Shown here piece after piece: positions 47,407 to 56,541 of a stretch of 64,000 nt of DNA. The translations under genes and the position numbers were made by a program. The DNA comes from Pirellulales bacterium (lineage in GTDB: Bacteria > Planctomycetota > Planctomycetia > Pirellulales > JACPPG01). Below the pieces are notes generated by a model that was not told where the DNA came from, searched no databases, and saw only the letters and a program-made list of their open reading frames with translations. The stretch spans positions 1-64,000 of the forward strand of contig DASZWQ010000180.1 of the NCBI GenBank assembly GCA_035546535.1, in the 5' to 3' direction. Each line of letters begins with the position of its first letter. Position 1 is the stretch's first letter.

Positions 47407-48291
47407 GTGCTACTGAGCATGACCGGATACGGCGAAGCTCGCAGCAAGCTCGATGGACGCAGCGCGTGGGTCGAAGTCCGAACGATCAACGGGCGCTACT
47501 TCAAGCTCACGACCAAGTGCCTGGAAGCGTACAACGCGTTCGAGCCCGACATCGAGCAGGTCGTGCGGCGGCAAATCCGCCGCGGCTCGGTGCAGATCAC
47601 GCTCCGGGTCGAGCGTCCGCGCAGCGGCGACGCCGGCGGCATCAACGCCCCCTTGCTGGACTCCTACCGGCAACAACTGCTGGCCTTGTTTCAGCAATGG
47701 CGCGTGGACGATCCCTTGCCCTACGGCGCGCTCCTGGCCTTGCCGGGCGTGGTGGCCGACCAGCCGGTTTCGAGCAGCGAGCTCTCGGAGGATTGGCCGC
47801 TGATCGAAGCGACCCTCGAAGCGGCGCTAGCCAACCTGGCCGGCATGCGCACGAAAGAGGGAGCGGCGATGGCCGCCGACCTTGCGGATAACTGCCGGCA
47901 GATCGCGGCCGAACTGACGCAGGTCGAGTCGCGGGCGCCGCTGGTGGCCGAAAGCTACCGCACCCGGCTGAACGATCGGTTGCAGAAGACGTTGGAACAG
48001 TACCAGGTCACGCTCGACCCGGCGGACCTGATTAAGGAAGTCAGCATCTTCGCCGAGCGTTCGGACATTTCCGAAGAAACGGTCCGGCTGCGGAGTCACC
48101 TGGAACAGTTCGACCTGTTGCTCAAGGCCGACGAGAGTTCCGGACGGAAGCTCGAATTCCTCACCCAGGAAATGTTCCGCGAGGCCAATACCATCGGCTC
48201 GAAGGCCAACGACGTCGCCATTTCGCGCCATGTGATCGAGATCAAGGCCGCGATCGAGCGCATCCGGGAAATGATCCAGAACGTCGAGTAA
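47407..48291 (+). CDS. yicC: YicC/YloC-family endoribonuclease
   Basis: A 294-residue member of the YicC/YloC family, which acts as an endoribonuclease. The diagnostic start LLSMTGYGEARSKLDGRSAW is followed by VEVRTINGRYFKLTTKCLEA, and the C-terminus has ERSDISEETVRLRSHLEQFD, GRKLEFLTQEMFREANTIGS and KANDVAISRHVIEIKAAIER. The start is GTG 47407, which sits exactly at the family N-terminus. It is followed within 33 bases by gmk, the usual neighbour of yicC in many bacteria. Confidence 0.95.
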   Translation: MLLSMTGYGEARSKLDGRSAWVEVRTINGRYFKLTTKCLEAYNAFEPDIEQVVRRQIRRGSVQITLRVERPRSGDAGGINAPLLDSYRQQLLALFQQWRVDDPLPYGALLALPGVVADQPVSSSELSEDWPLIEATLEAALANLAGMRTKEGAAMAADLADNCRQIAAELTQVESRAPLVAESYRTRLNDRLQKTLEQYQVTLDPADLIKEVSIFAERSDISEETVRLRSHLEQFDLLLKADESSGRKLEFLTQEMFREANTIGSKANDVAISRHVIEIKAAIERIREMIQNVE

Positions 48292-48324
48292 CGAACCGCC
48301 TTTCACACCGCTCCTAGCTCGTTG

Positions 48325-48924
48325 ATGTCGACCAGACCGGGCCAACTTGTGATCGTTTCAGGACCCTCGGGGGCGGGCAAGACCACGCTCTTGCAGCGCG
48401 TTTTCCGCGACAGCGAGTTGCCCCTGGTAGGAAGCGTCTCGGCCACCACCCGCAAACCGCGACCGGGCGAGCAGGATGGCGTCGATTACCATTTTCTCAG
48501 CCCCGAGGAATTCGCCCGTCGCCGCCAGCAGGGGGATTTTCTCGAATCTTGCGAAGTCTTCGGCCAAGGCGACTGGTACGGCACCCTGCGGGATGAGGTC
48601 ACCCCTAGCCTGGCGGCGGGCAAGTGGGTAGTCTTGGAGATTGACGTGCAGGGGACGCGGGAGGTGTTGCGGCACTATCCGGCGGCCCTGACGATCTTTG
48701 TAGAGCCCGGCTCGCTCGATGAACTTGAGCGGCGACTGCGTGACCGGGGCACTGAGAATCCCGCGGCGCTCGAGCGGCGGCTGCAAGTGGCCCGCCGCGA
48801 GATCCAATCGATCGACATCTATCGCTACCGGGTCGTAAACGACGAAATCGATCGCGCCACGCGCGCGATTTGCGAAATCCTGAACCAGGCAAGCCTGCAG
48901 CAAGTAGGAGACGTCTCGGAATGA
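48325..48924 (+). CDS. gmk: Guanylate kinase
   Basis: A 199-residue guanylate kinase that phosphorylates GMP to GDP. The P-loop is [13 protein letters not shown], followed by the GMP-binding [20 protein letters not shown] and the lid/Arg region [20 protein letters not shown] 48325 is the start (the preceding in-frame TTG is ignored). It overlaps rpoZ by 4 bases at 48921-48924, so the two are translationally coupled. Confidence 0.96.
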   Translation: MSTRPGQLVIVSGPSGAGKTTLLQRVFRDSELPLVGSVSATTRKPRPGEQDGVDYHFLSPEEFARRRQQGDFLESCEVFGQGDWYGTLRDEVTPSLAAGKWVVLEIDVQGTREVLRHYPAALTIFVEPGSLDELERRLRDRGTENPAALERRLQVARREIQSIDIYRYRVVNDEIDRATRAICEILNQASLQQVGDVSE

Positions 48925-49184
48925 TTGACGAACTGCGCGAGGAACGGATCGTGAACAAGGTGGGCGGGCGCTTCAAGCTTTCCACGCTCATCCAGAAGCG
49001 CCTGGTCGCCCTGAACGCCGGCAGCCGGCCGCTCGTGAATCTCGACACGCACGACAAGCTCGAAATCGTGATCCAGGAGATCATGCAGGACAAGATCTAT
49101 CTCGATTCGTCAGCCAACTTGCGCATCACGGGCGAGCCCGAAGCGGGCGGCGGTCCTCCGGAGTTGGATCTTAGCGATCTATGA
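48921..49184 (+). CDS. rpoZ: RNA polymerase omega subunit
   Basis: An 87-residue omega subunit that helps assemble the beta' subunit. The N-terminal block is [34 protein letters not shown], matching the RYxLVxxVxKRARQL pattern of the family in diverged form. The start overlaps gmk (ATGA at 48921) and the end overlaps coaC by 4 bases (49181-49184). The gmk-rpoZ-coaBC order is typical of many bacteria and supports the call despite weak sequence conservation. Confidence 0.85.
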   Translation: MIDELREERIVNKVGGRFKLSTLIQKRLVALNAGSRPLVNLDTHDKLEIVIQEIMQDKIYLDSSANLRITGEPEAGGGPPELDLSDL

Positions 49185-49735
49185 ACGGGCGCGAGATCGT
49201 GGTCGGCGTCACCGGCGGCGTAGCGGCCTACAAGACCGCGGCGCTGGTGAGCCAATTGGTGCAGGCGGGGGCGGGCGTGTCCGTCGTGCTCTCAGCCTCG
49301 GCGCGCGAATTCATCGGCGCCGCCACGTTCGAGGCTTTGACCGGCCGCACGGTGAACACCGGCGTCTTTCACGAGCCTGAACATCCGCTCGGCGCGCACA
49401 TCGATCTAGCGACGCGTGGTGAAATTCTGTGCGTGGCGCCCGCGACCGCGAATTTCATGGGCAAGGTCGCGCACGGGTTGGCCGACGATCTCTTGAGCAC
49501 GTTGGCGCTGAGCTTCACGGGCCCCATCATGCTGGCGCCGGCCATGAATTGCGAAATGTGGGACAAGCCCTCCGTGCAGCGGAACGTCGAGCAATTGCGC
49601 GCGGATGGTGTGATCCTGGTCGGCCCCGAGGAAGGCTGGCTCAGTTGCCGGCAGCGCGGAATGGGCCGCATGTCGGCGCCGGAAAAGATCTTCGCGGCCA
49701 TCGCCGAACAGCTCGCGCGCACTTCGAAAAAGTAA
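49181..49735 (+). CDS. coaC: Phosphopantothenoylcysteine decarboxylase
   Basis: A 184-residue flavoprotein (HFCD family) catalysing decarboxylation of 4'-phosphopantothenoylcysteine in coenzyme A synthesis. It shows [18 protein letters not shown], the catalytic His in [20 protein letters not shown], the substrate motif [16 protein letters not shown], and the flexible Cys region [15 protein letters not shown]. In most bacteria it is fused to CoaB; here the next gene (49755) encodes CoaB separately. ATG 49181 overlaps rpoZ. Confidence 0.94.
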   Translation: MNGREIVVGVTGGVAAYKTAALVSQLVQAGAGVSVVLSASAREFIGAATFEALTGRTVNTGVFHEPEHPLGAHIDLATRGEILCVAPATANFMGKVAHGLADDLLSTLALSFTGPIMLAPAMNCEMWDKPSVQRNVEQLRADGVILVGPEEGWLSCRQRGMGRMSAPEKIFAAIAEQLARTSKK

Positions 49736-49754
49736 AACCGCACGCGCGATTCCA

Positions 49755-50393
49755 ATGGCCCGCATCCTGATTACTTCCGGCCCGACGCGGCAGTATCTCG
49801 ACCCGGTGCGTTATCTGACCAACGCCTCGAGCGGCCGCATGGGGCGTGCCCTGGCCGCGAGTGCCCTGGCCGCCGGGCACGAGGTGATCATCGTCAGCGG
49901 GCCGGTGGATGTCGAATATCCTGCCGGCGTGAAGGTCATTCCCGTCGTGTCGACCGAAGACATGCTCGCGCAGTGCCAGGCCGTGTTCGACGAGTGTGAC
50001 GGGTTGATCGGCGTCGCCGCCCCGTGCGACTACCGGCCGGTGAAAGTCGCGCCGGGCAAGATCAACAAGACTGGCGAGCCCCTCGTGCTGCACCTGATCG
50101 AAACGCCTGATGTGGTCGCGACGCTGGGTGCGGCCAAAACGCATCAGTGGCTCGTAGGCTTTGCCCTGGAGACCGACGACCACCGCCTGCGAGCACTGGC
50201 AAAACTGGAAAAGAAGCATTGCGACCTGATGGTCTCGAACGGTCCCGAGGCGATGCATTCGCTCGATACGCAGGTCGAATTGATCGATCCAAGTGGCGCC
50301 GTCGTGCAGGCGCTATCGGGCACGAAGGAAGAAGTCGCCGACGGCATCTTCCGCGTGATCCAGGAGCGGCTGATCGCTGGCTGGAAAGGGTAG
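49755..50393 (+). CDS. coaB: Phosphopantothenate-cysteine ligase
   Basis: A 212-residue CoaB, which joins cysteine to 4'-phosphopantothenate. Motifs: ILITSGPTRQYLDPVRYLTNAS, SSGRMGRALAASALAAGHEV, VAAPCDYRPV and KINKTGEPLVLHLIETPDVV, with the C-terminal GFALETDD and DLMVSNGPEAM. It follows coaC by 19 bases; in most bacteria the two are one fused polypeptide. ATG 49755 begins the conserved sequence, preceded by a short unstructured gap. Confidence 0.92.
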   Translation: MARILITSGPTRQYLDPVRYLTNASSGRMGRALAASALAAGHEVIIVSGPVDVEYPAGVKVIPVVSTEDMLAQCQAVFDECDGLIGVAAPCDYRPVKVAPGKINKTGEPLVLHLIETPDVVATLGAAKTHQWLVGFALETDDHRLRALAKLEKKHCDLMVSNGPEAMHSLDTQVELIDPSGAVVQALSGTKEEVADGIFRVIQERLIAGWKG

Positions 50394-50401
50394 AACCTTT
50401 T

Positions 50402-50460
50402 GGGTGCCACTGGTGGCTCGTCCACCAGTGCCGCGCAGGGTAGCGACGTTTGAAACGTCG
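50402..50460. repeat. Half CACTGGTGG repeat plus a 17-base palindrome
   Basis: GGGTGCCACTGGTGGCTCG followed by TCCACCAGTGCC (50402-50432) is a single half-element that folds on itself. A 17-base palindrome, CGACGTTT-n-AAACGTCG (50444-50460), ends just before the metallophosphoesterase stop. The two lie between convergent genes and could act as a bidirectional terminator, though no T-run is present. Confidence 0.65.
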
Positions 50461-50461
50461 T

Positions 50462-51736
50462 CTACGAGCCTGACGCCAGGGCCTCTTCCGCATCGGGAGC
50501 GGCGTCGTCCCTCGTCTGCGTAGCCGCTGTGCCGACAAGCCGCAGCAGCGTGATCTCGGGCCGGCAGTTGTAGCGCACCGGAAATAGCCCTGACACGCCG
50601 CGGCTGACGTGCATGAGCGTGGGAGATTTGTAATACAACCCGCCGGCATACCGGGTGCCGTAGATGCTGGGCGCCAAGAGTGCTCCGATGATAGGAAACC
50701 GAATCTGCCCGCCGTGGGTGTGGCCGGCCAGCATCAGGTCGTAGCGGCGGCGGCGGGCCCAATTGATTTGATCGGGCGCGTGAGAAAGCAGAATCCGCAG
50801 CGAGCACGAGGCGCCCGCCTGCTGCTCCTCGGCGTCGGCGTCATGTTCCGGCACAATCCAGGGGAGTTCGTTGCCCGTGAGCAAAACATTTTCGCCGGCA
50901 ATCTCCAGGCGCTTCGAATGGCCGCCCAGGTTCGTGATGCCCGCCTCGGCCATTTTCTTTCGTAGCGCCGGCACATCGACCCACACGTCGTGATTGCCTG
51001 CGATCCCGTACACCCCCAGCGGAGCGTTCAGCCGACCGAGCGTCGGCACAATCCACTCGAGGCACTCTTCGGAATCGACAATGTCGCCGGTAATCGCCAC
51101 CAGGTCGGGGGCCAGGGCGTTGGTGAGATCGACCATCTCGTGAAAGAAGTCGACTGAAATCCGCCCGCTCATGTGCATATCGGAGAGATGCGCGATCGAC
51201 AGCCCTTCGAGCCGTTCCGGCAATTGCGGCAGTGCCAGCGTTCGCTCGGCGATTTCTACCTGGAACACTTCGTTTCCCGGTACCAGCGCGCCGTAGCGGC
51301 CTGCGCCGTGCAGCAATTGCTTGCCGGAGAGATTTTGCGCGAAGTCGATGCAGCGGACGCGGAGTGTCGTCTGGTGCGCCGGGTCGCGCCGGAACCATCC
51401 GGACAGAAGCCACCACGGCATCGGCACGAGCGCCACCAGGACGCACAGCGCCGCGTAAAACTCGGCCACTGTGGCCAGGGATGAATTGGAAAGAGACTCC
51501 ACCCAGCCGGGCATTTCGATCGGCAACCGGGCGGCGAGCGCAGGCGAAGCCGTCAAAGCCGCGAGCGCCACCACCAACGGTCCACCAACGAATCCGATTA
51601 GCGCCACGAGCGAACAACCGTGTACGAGCGGTCGCCAGATGCCCAGGCCGTGCGAGCGGTTGAGAAACGTGATCCACAGCGCCGCATTGCCCACCAGGGC
51701 GAGCACCAGCAGCAGGGAGGCAGGGAGCGGCTCCAT
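50462..51736 (-). CDS. Membrane-anchored calcineurin-like metallophosphoesterase
   Basis: A 424-residue protein with four hydrophobic N-terminal segments (about 5-20, 37-60, 85-100 and 103-117) and a C-terminal metallophosphoesterase domain (about 155-405). The metal motifs are HLSDMHMSG, GDIVDSEE, IAGNHDVWVD, LLSHAPDQI and GHTHGGQIRFP. This layout matches YkuE/YaeI-like enzymes that act on lipid- or nucleotide-linked phosphates at the membrane; the substrate is unknown. The CDS is convergent with coaB, with a palindrome at the junction. Confidence 0.88.
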   Translation of the reverse strand: MEPLPASLLLVLALVGNAALWITFLNRSHGLGIWRPLVHGCSLVALIGFVGGPLVVALAALTASPALAARLPIEMPGWVESLSNSSLATVAEFYAALCVLVALVPMPWWLLSGWFRRDPAHQTTLRVRCIDFAQNLSGKQLLHGAGRYGALVPGNEVFQVEIAERTLALPQLPERLEGLSIAHLSDMHMSGRISVDFFHEMVDLTNALAPDLVAITGDIVDSEECLEWIVPTLGRLNAPLGVYGIAGNHDVWVDVPALRKKMAEAGITNLGGHSKRLEIAGENVLLTGNELPWIVPEHDADAEEQQAGASCSLRILLSHAPDQINWARRRRYDLMLAGHTHGGQIRFPIIGALLAPSIYGTRYAGGLYYKSPTLMHVSRGVSGLFPVRYNCRPEITLLRLVGTAATQTRDDAAPDAEEALASGS

Positions 51737-51791
51737 CCAGATGTCCTTACAACGTGACGCTATGGAACGATTGTTCCATGCCGACGAATGA

Positions 51792-53513
51792 TTAGCCTTG
51801 GCGCACCATGCGAGAAGAATTGGACACTTTTTCTACAGTGTCAAGCAGGGCGTCCAAACGAAACGGCTTGTACAGCACGGCGTCGGCCTGCAGGCCCGCC
51901 TGCCGCGCCTTGACGATGGAATGGCCGGGGTCGTATCCGAAACCGGTCATCAGCACCATGGGCACCGCGTCGAGGATGCCCTGCAGCTTGAGCATCAACT
52001 CGTAGCCGTTCATGTCGGGCAGGCGAATGTCGGCGATGATGCAATCGTAGGCGGTGCCCGGCGCCAGGTTGCGCACCATGCACACCGCTTCGCTAGCGTC
52101 GTGCGCGGTTTCAACAATGCAGCCGTAGCGCTCGAGCAAGTCGTGCGCGGCGATGCGCACGTTCTCGTCAGCGTCGACGACCAGCACTTGCAGACCGCGC
52201 AGCTGCGGCCGCAATTGATTCTGCATCGGCTGCGGATGGGCCTGGCTGGGGGCCATCTTCTGGCCCACTTTCTGAATGACTTGCTTGATGTCGCGGGCAT
52301 TGCGGAGGATGCTTTGCAACCGCTCGGCGACATCCGGGTCGTGACCGATGTAGCGCTCCATCAAGTTCACGGCGTCATTGAGAATGTCGTCGACCGGCAT
52401 AGCCACGGCGCGATGCACGGCTTCGATGTTTTCGACGACGGTGGTCGCCTTTTCGGCGACGAGCAGTTCCAGCGTATTGAGCGCCACGGCCACGTCGCGC
52501 GTGAAAATCTCCAGGAACTGCATGTCACTTTCGGTGAACGCCCGCGGCTCAGGGCTTTCGACATTGAAAGTGCCGATGACCTCATCGTGCAGGATCAACG
52601 GGACGGTCAGCGAGCTTTTGGCTCCCTTACACCCTTCGAGATACAAGGGATCTTCGGTGGTGTCCTCGCACAGATAGCTCTTGCCGGTCGCAGCGACGAA
52701 GCCGGTCACGCCGTTGTTCTGCAATTGTGCGTACAGCGAGCGATCCATGGCCTCGGGCACCATGCCGGCCGCCAACAGCGGTTCGAGCTTGCCAGTGGCG
52801 CTATCCAGGAGGCGAATCTCGACGACGTCGAAATTCAACAGGTCCTGCGTGAAATGCAGAATGTTCGACTTCAAGAGCTCGATGCGCTCTTCGATCGACA
52901 TGTGCGAAAGTTCATCGGGCGACAGGTCGGCCAGTTCGACGCCGGCCTGATGAATCGCGGCCAGTTTTTGCTGCTGCAGAACCTCGCTCGTGACGTCACG
53001 AATCGTGACGATCAAATTCTGCGCCGGGCCATCCGCGTCGCAAACCGGCATGGCGTGTACGCGGAAATAATGATTGTCGTTCGACCGCAGCGTGGAACAG
53101 CTACGCGCGCCGGTGGCGAGCGCCGTGTGGAACGGACAAAAGTCGGGCCCGAGAATTTCGGGACTGCCCAGCACGGCGTAGAAGTTCAGACCGACGATCG
53201 ATTCCCTGCCGGTCCAGTCGCGCAGACGACCGTTGCCCCAGATGACGGTATTGTCACCATCCAAGAGGACGACGCCGTCGGGCATCTGTTCCAGGATGCG
53301 TTCGTTCTGCAGGAGCTTGCCGAGTTCGAGCGCTTCGCCCAGATGGGGCGAGGCGACGAAGACGCCGTCGAATTTTTCGCGTGCCAGCCGGGCAAAAGCG
53401 CGAATCGGGTTCTGGACGGCAACGGTTTCCACCGTGCTCCCGAGGCGTGCCAATAATGGGGCCGTGTCCTCGCCCGCGTCCCCTAGCAGCAGGATTCTGG
53501 GTCTTTCCGTCAA
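51792..53513 (-). CDS. PAS-GAF protein with degenerate kinase-like helix and C-terminal receiver
   Basis: A 573-residue cytoplasmic signalling protein. Residues 1-75 are a degenerate receiver-like fold (RILLLGDAGEDTAPLLARLG, no phospho-acceptor Asp in place). A PAS domain (about 80-175; WGNGRLRDWTGRESIVGLNF) and a GAF domain (about 205-350; TGFVAATGKSYLCEDT, GTFNVESPEPRAF) follow. A helical pair (about 355-420) resembles a histidine-kinase dimerisation helix but lacks any catalytic ATPase domain. The C-terminal receiver (about 440-565) has the phospho-acceptor Asp in IADIRLPDMNGYELML and Lys in VLYKPFR. Probably a sensor lacking output catalysis, relying on a partner kinase. Confidence 0.85.
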   Translation of the reverse strand: MTERPRILLLGDAGEDTAPLLARLGSTVETVAVQNPIRAFARLAREKFDGVFVASPHLGEALELGKLLQNERILEQMPDGVVLLDGDNTVIWGNGRLRDWTGRESIVGLNFYAVLGSPEILGPDFCPFHTALATGARSCSTLRSNDNHYFRVHAMPVCDADGPAQNLIVTIRDVTSEVLQQQKLAAIHQAGVELADLSPDELSHMSIEERIELLKSNILHFTQDLLNFDVVEIRLLDSATGKLEPLLAAGMVPEAMDRSLYAQLQNNGVTGFVAATGKSYLCEDTTEDPLYLEGCKGAKSSLTVPLILHDEVIGTFNVESPEPRAFTESDMQFLEIFTRDVAVALNTLELLVAEKATTVVENIEAVHRAVAMPVDDILNDAVNLMERYIGHDPDVAERLQSILRNARDIKQVIQKVGQKMAPSQAHPQPMQNQLRPQLRGLQVLVVDADENVRIAAHDLLERYGCIVETAHDASEAVCMVRNLAPGTAYDCIIADIRLPDMNGYELMLKLQGILDAVPMVLMTGFGYDPGHSIVKARQAGLQADAVLYKPFRLDALLDTVEKVSNSSRMVRQG

Positions 53514-53721
53514 AGGCCCTAACTCCCGGCAGATCTGAATAATCCGTAATTGATTATAGGGTCGCCCGTTGCGACAAACAACCGGAGCACGTGCGTCCTT
53601 CAGGTTCCATCGGACGCGCGCCGCCGCTTGAATCAGCCCTCCACGCTATCGGTTCAGCTTTCCTGGTTTTCGCCCACGACAGGACTGACACTTGCTGCGC
53701 CACCGTCATGTCCGGACAGTC

Positions 53722-54780
53722 CTAATGAGGGGCAAGCGCGCCGCGTTTCTTGGCAATCATCTGCAACAAGGCGTGCTGCGGATCGGCGAATTTCTTCAGC
53801 CCTTCCTCCATCAACGTCTCTTCCAGGTGCTTGATATCGACCTTGGCGTCAATCTCGTCGAGCACGGCCTGGGGGGGCAATTCATCGACGTGGCGCGTGA
53901 TCGTTCGGCCGCTTTTTTCCACCGCTTCGTTCGTGGCCGGAGGATTGGTCTCGATGTCGCTGCCGGCGAACGCCTCGACGTACTTCCAGGGAGGATCTTC
54001 CTTCTTTTTCGTGCCGGTGCTGGCAAAGATCATTTCCTGGGAAAGCGGCGTCTTGTTCTGCTTCCAGAACTCGACATTCGTGGCCCAGATCCGCTTGGCG
54101 TTGACGATACCCACCATGCCCTGCGCCGCGGGCGAGAGGCTGGGGACGGCCTTTTCGGTGTAAACGTCCAACCGCGACACAAAGATGCTGTAAACGCTCT
54201 TGAAGTGACTTAAACCGCTGCGGCGTCGGGCGCCGCGCCACACGGCGTCGCGGGCGGCGATGTACTGTCGCATGCTGAAGATCAGGGTGACGTTCACTGT
54301 TACACCCGCCGCGACGAGTTCTTCGAGAGCCCCCAGCCCCGCGGGCGTTGCCGGCACCTTGATCATGCGGTTCTTGTGCCCGGCCGCCCATTTCTTTCCC
54401 AACTGGATGTAGTGCTTGCTGCGCTCTTCCTGCGACATGGTTTGCCGCACGTCCTCCAGCAGGGGGTCGAGCTCGAAGCTGACGTACCCGTCGTTGCCGC
54501 CGGTTTTCTCCCAAACCGGTAGAAAGACCTGCTGAGCGCCGCGGACCAACTGATCGGTCATCTGCCAGGCGATTTCCTCGTCCGAGAGCCCCTTCTGCAG
54601 CAACTCCTCCAGGCTGCTATCAAAGCGCCCGGTTTCGAGCAGTCCCGACACGATGATCGGGTTCGAGGTAGCACCGCTGGCGCCCAGGGCGAAGTTCTCG
54701 GCGACCAAATCGGGATCGATGGAATCGAGCCACAGCTTCGTTCCACTGGCAATGAGGGACCTGAGGGGGGACGTCATCAT
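53722..54780 (-). CDS. tal: Transaldolase
   Basis: A 352-residue class I transaldolase of the longer (TalB/Tal-Pgi N-terminal) type. It has the N-terminal [20 protein letters not shown], then [13 protein letters not shown] and the Schiff-base Lys in [15 protein letters not shown], followed by [20 protein letters not shown]. It transfers a dihydroxyacetone unit between sugar phosphates in the pentose-phosphate pathway, complementing the transketolase at 35262-37322. GAGGTG lies just upstream of ATG 54780. The frame continuing upstream to 54927 is not conserved. Confidence 0.93.
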   Translation of the reverse strand: MMTSPLRSLIASGTKLWLDSIDPDLVAENFALGASGATSNPIIVSGLLETGRFDSSLEELLQKGLSDEEIAWQMTDQLVRGAQQVFLPVWEKTGGNDGYVSFELDPLLEDVRQTMSQEERSKHYIQLGKKWAAGHKNRMIKVPATPAGLGALEELVAAGVTVNVTLIFSMRQYIAARDAVWRGARRRSGLSHFKSVYSIFVSRLDVYTEKAVPSLSPAAQGMVGIVNAKRIWATNVEFWKQNKTPLSQEMIFASTGTKKKEDPPWKYVEAFAGSDIETNPPATNEAVEKSGRTITRHVDELPPQAVLDEIDAKVDIKHLEETLMEEGLKKFADPQHALLQMIAKKRGALAPH

Positions 54781-55129
54781 GGCACCTCGACAACTTTGCA
54801 AAGTGTTTTGAATTATTGCTTTGTGTCGCAAAAAGAATCGGCATTTCGGCGATTTCGTCGCCCGGAAGCCTGCGTCCGGCCTGAGAATAACACAATCGGA
54901 AAGTCGGTGCCATTGAAGCGGACGCATGGGATGAAATTCCGATTACAGCGACTGGGGTGGATACATCGGCTTCGATCGATTTCGAGGAATTTAACGGTTA
55001 TTCCTGTTTTGCGGGGCTCAACCGGCCGATTAGGAATGGGACACTCGGGCCTACGGGCTCGCAGTGTTTGCCAGTTCCCTGACTCTACGCGTCTCCGCGT
55101 AATGCGCGACAACGCTTAGGAGCTCGTTC
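54781..55129. other. Divergent intergenic region between tal and the BBP7 gene
   Basis: 349 bases with AT-rich patches (for example 54796-54840), expected to hold promoters for both divergent genes. I cannot defend any particular -35/-10 pair. AGGAG (55118-55122) is the ribosome-binding site for the BBP7 gene. Confidence 0.35.
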
Positions 55130-56479
55130 GTGCCGCGAGTGCTGTCAAAGCTTGCGATCGCCGTCGCGTTGGCCCTGGCGCCGCCGCTGGCCGTGTGCGG
55201 TTCCGCGCAAAGCACGGATTACGCCATGGCGTTGCGCCGGCAAGGCTACGTGCAGCCGGTCGAAGAGGAGGTCATCGAGCCTGGCGTCATGGAAGAACCG
55301 GCCGATGGCCCAGAGGCTTATTACGACGAAGACGACGGGCCGCTGGTCGGCGAGTTCGGCGAGCAATTCGACGACAACTCGTGCTTATTCCCGGGCGCGG
55401 GCCCCTATGAAGAGAACGAGTCGCTGTTTCCCGACGGCACTTTCAAGAACTGCGGCCCGATGTGGTACTCGAACGTCGCGTTCACGATGATGCAGCGATC
55501 GGCGCCCACGCACCAGGGAACAGCGCTACCGGTTGCACAGAATCTCGAAGAAATATTCTCGAGCACTACCTCCATAATCACCAGACCGTTGGTGATGGGC
55601 ACGAGCGGTGTGGACTTTCATTTCACGCCGGGCATGCGAGCCACGCTAGGGCGCAATCTGTTCGAAGACATCCTGCACCGGCAACACTCGGTTGAATTCA
55701 CGTTCATCGGGCTGAATACCTGGTCCACCAGCGGCGTGGCGATTGGCTCGGGACAAATCACTGGGCCGAATTTTATCAGGGCTGCCAACCTCTTTTCGCT
55801 ATTTCCGTTTGCCGTCGGCGGTTTCAACAACGCGACGATGATGACCATGGCTGATTCTTCCAGTTTCAGCAACTGGGAGCTCAACTACCGCATCGCCAAG
55901 CTGCCGCGCCCCGACCGCATTACGCAGCTTCCCGATGGCACGTGGATGCAGGTCGCGACGCCAACGCTCGTGCCGTCATTCCTGTTCGGCTTTCGCATGT
56001 TCAACCTCAACGATCACTTTAATTGGTTCAGCACGGGCACAAATACGAACGGAACCACGTTCACCGGCGTTTACAACGTCAAGACGACCAACCTTCTGGC
56101 CGGTGCCCAGATCGGCGGCGACCTCGTCATGAACCAAAACATCTGGCAGTTAGGCATGCGCGCGAAAGCCGGCGTGTACGGGAATCTGGCCCGTCAATGG
56201 TCTGACGTCGAAATCAACGATCCCGTGGCTGGCAATTCGTCGGGAAGCGGTCAGGGACAGGTGCCCACGACGGCGTTCATTGGCGACTTGGGCTTTTTCG
56301 GCACGACCCGCCTCACCGAGCGGATCCACTTCCGTGCTGGGTACGACCTGATATGGGTCGGCGGCATCGCCAATGCCGCGGAACAGTTGCAGTACACCAC
56401 CAACATCGCCCCGGTGGTACGCAAGAACGGCCACATGCTGCTGCAAGGCGTGAACCTGGGCTTCGATATTTGCTGGTAG
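55130..56479 (+). CDS. BBP7-family outer-membrane beta-barrel protein
   Basis: A 449-residue secreted protein with a signal peptide (about residues 1-26). An acidic N-terminal segment (about 38-100, rich in Glu and Asp) is followed by many amphipathic strands, for example HSVEFTFIGLNTWST, PSFLFGFRMFNLNDHFNWFS and NIWQLGMRAKAGVYGN, ending in the typical NGHMLLQGVNLGFDICW. The C-terminal Gxxxxx-W ending and overall layout match the planctomycete BBP7 (beta-barrel porin 7) family. Start GTG 55130. A 17-base repeat begins within the last three codons and runs past the stop. Probable porin; substrate unknown. Confidence 0.82.
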   Translation: MPRVLSKLAIAVALALAPPLAVCGSAQSTDYAMALRRQGYVQPVEEEVIEPGVMEEPADGPEAYYDEDDGPLVGEFGEQFDDNSCLFPGAGPYEENESLFPDGTFKNCGPMWYSNVAFTMMQRSAPTHQGTALPVAQNLEEIFSSTTSIITRPLVMGTSGVDFHFTPGMRATLGRNLFEDILHRQHSVEFTFIGLNTWSTSGVAIGSGQITGPNFIRAANLFSLFPFAVGGFNNATMMTMADSSSFSNWELNYRIAKLPRPDRITQLPDGTWMQVATPTLVPSFLFGFRMFNLNDHFNWFSTGTNTNGTTFTGVYNVKTTNLLAGAQIGGDLVMNQNIWQLGMRAKAGVYGNLARQWSDVEINDPVAGNSSGSGQGQVPTTAFIGDLGFFGTTRLTERIHFRAGYDLIWVGGIANAAEQLQYTTNIAPVVRKNGHMLLQGVNLGFDICW

Positions 56480-56520
56480 GCGGGGTTTGCTGGTACGCGG
56501 GGTTTGCTGGTACGCGGGGT
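56470..56520 (+). repeat. 17-base tandem repeat spanning the BBP7 stop codon
   Basis: Three units of 17 bases: 56470-56486 (TTGCTGGTAGGCGGGGT), then 56487-56503 and 56504-56520, both TTGCTGGTACGCGGGGT. Units two and three are identical, and the first differs by one base that creates the stop TAG at 56477-56479. Confidence 0.9.
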
Positions 56521-56541
56521 CGGCCCACGAGCAAACGATTC

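Noticed and set aside
51798-53456. 552-codon plus-strand open frame
   Set aside because: Antisense to the PAS-GAF-receiver gene; no family features.
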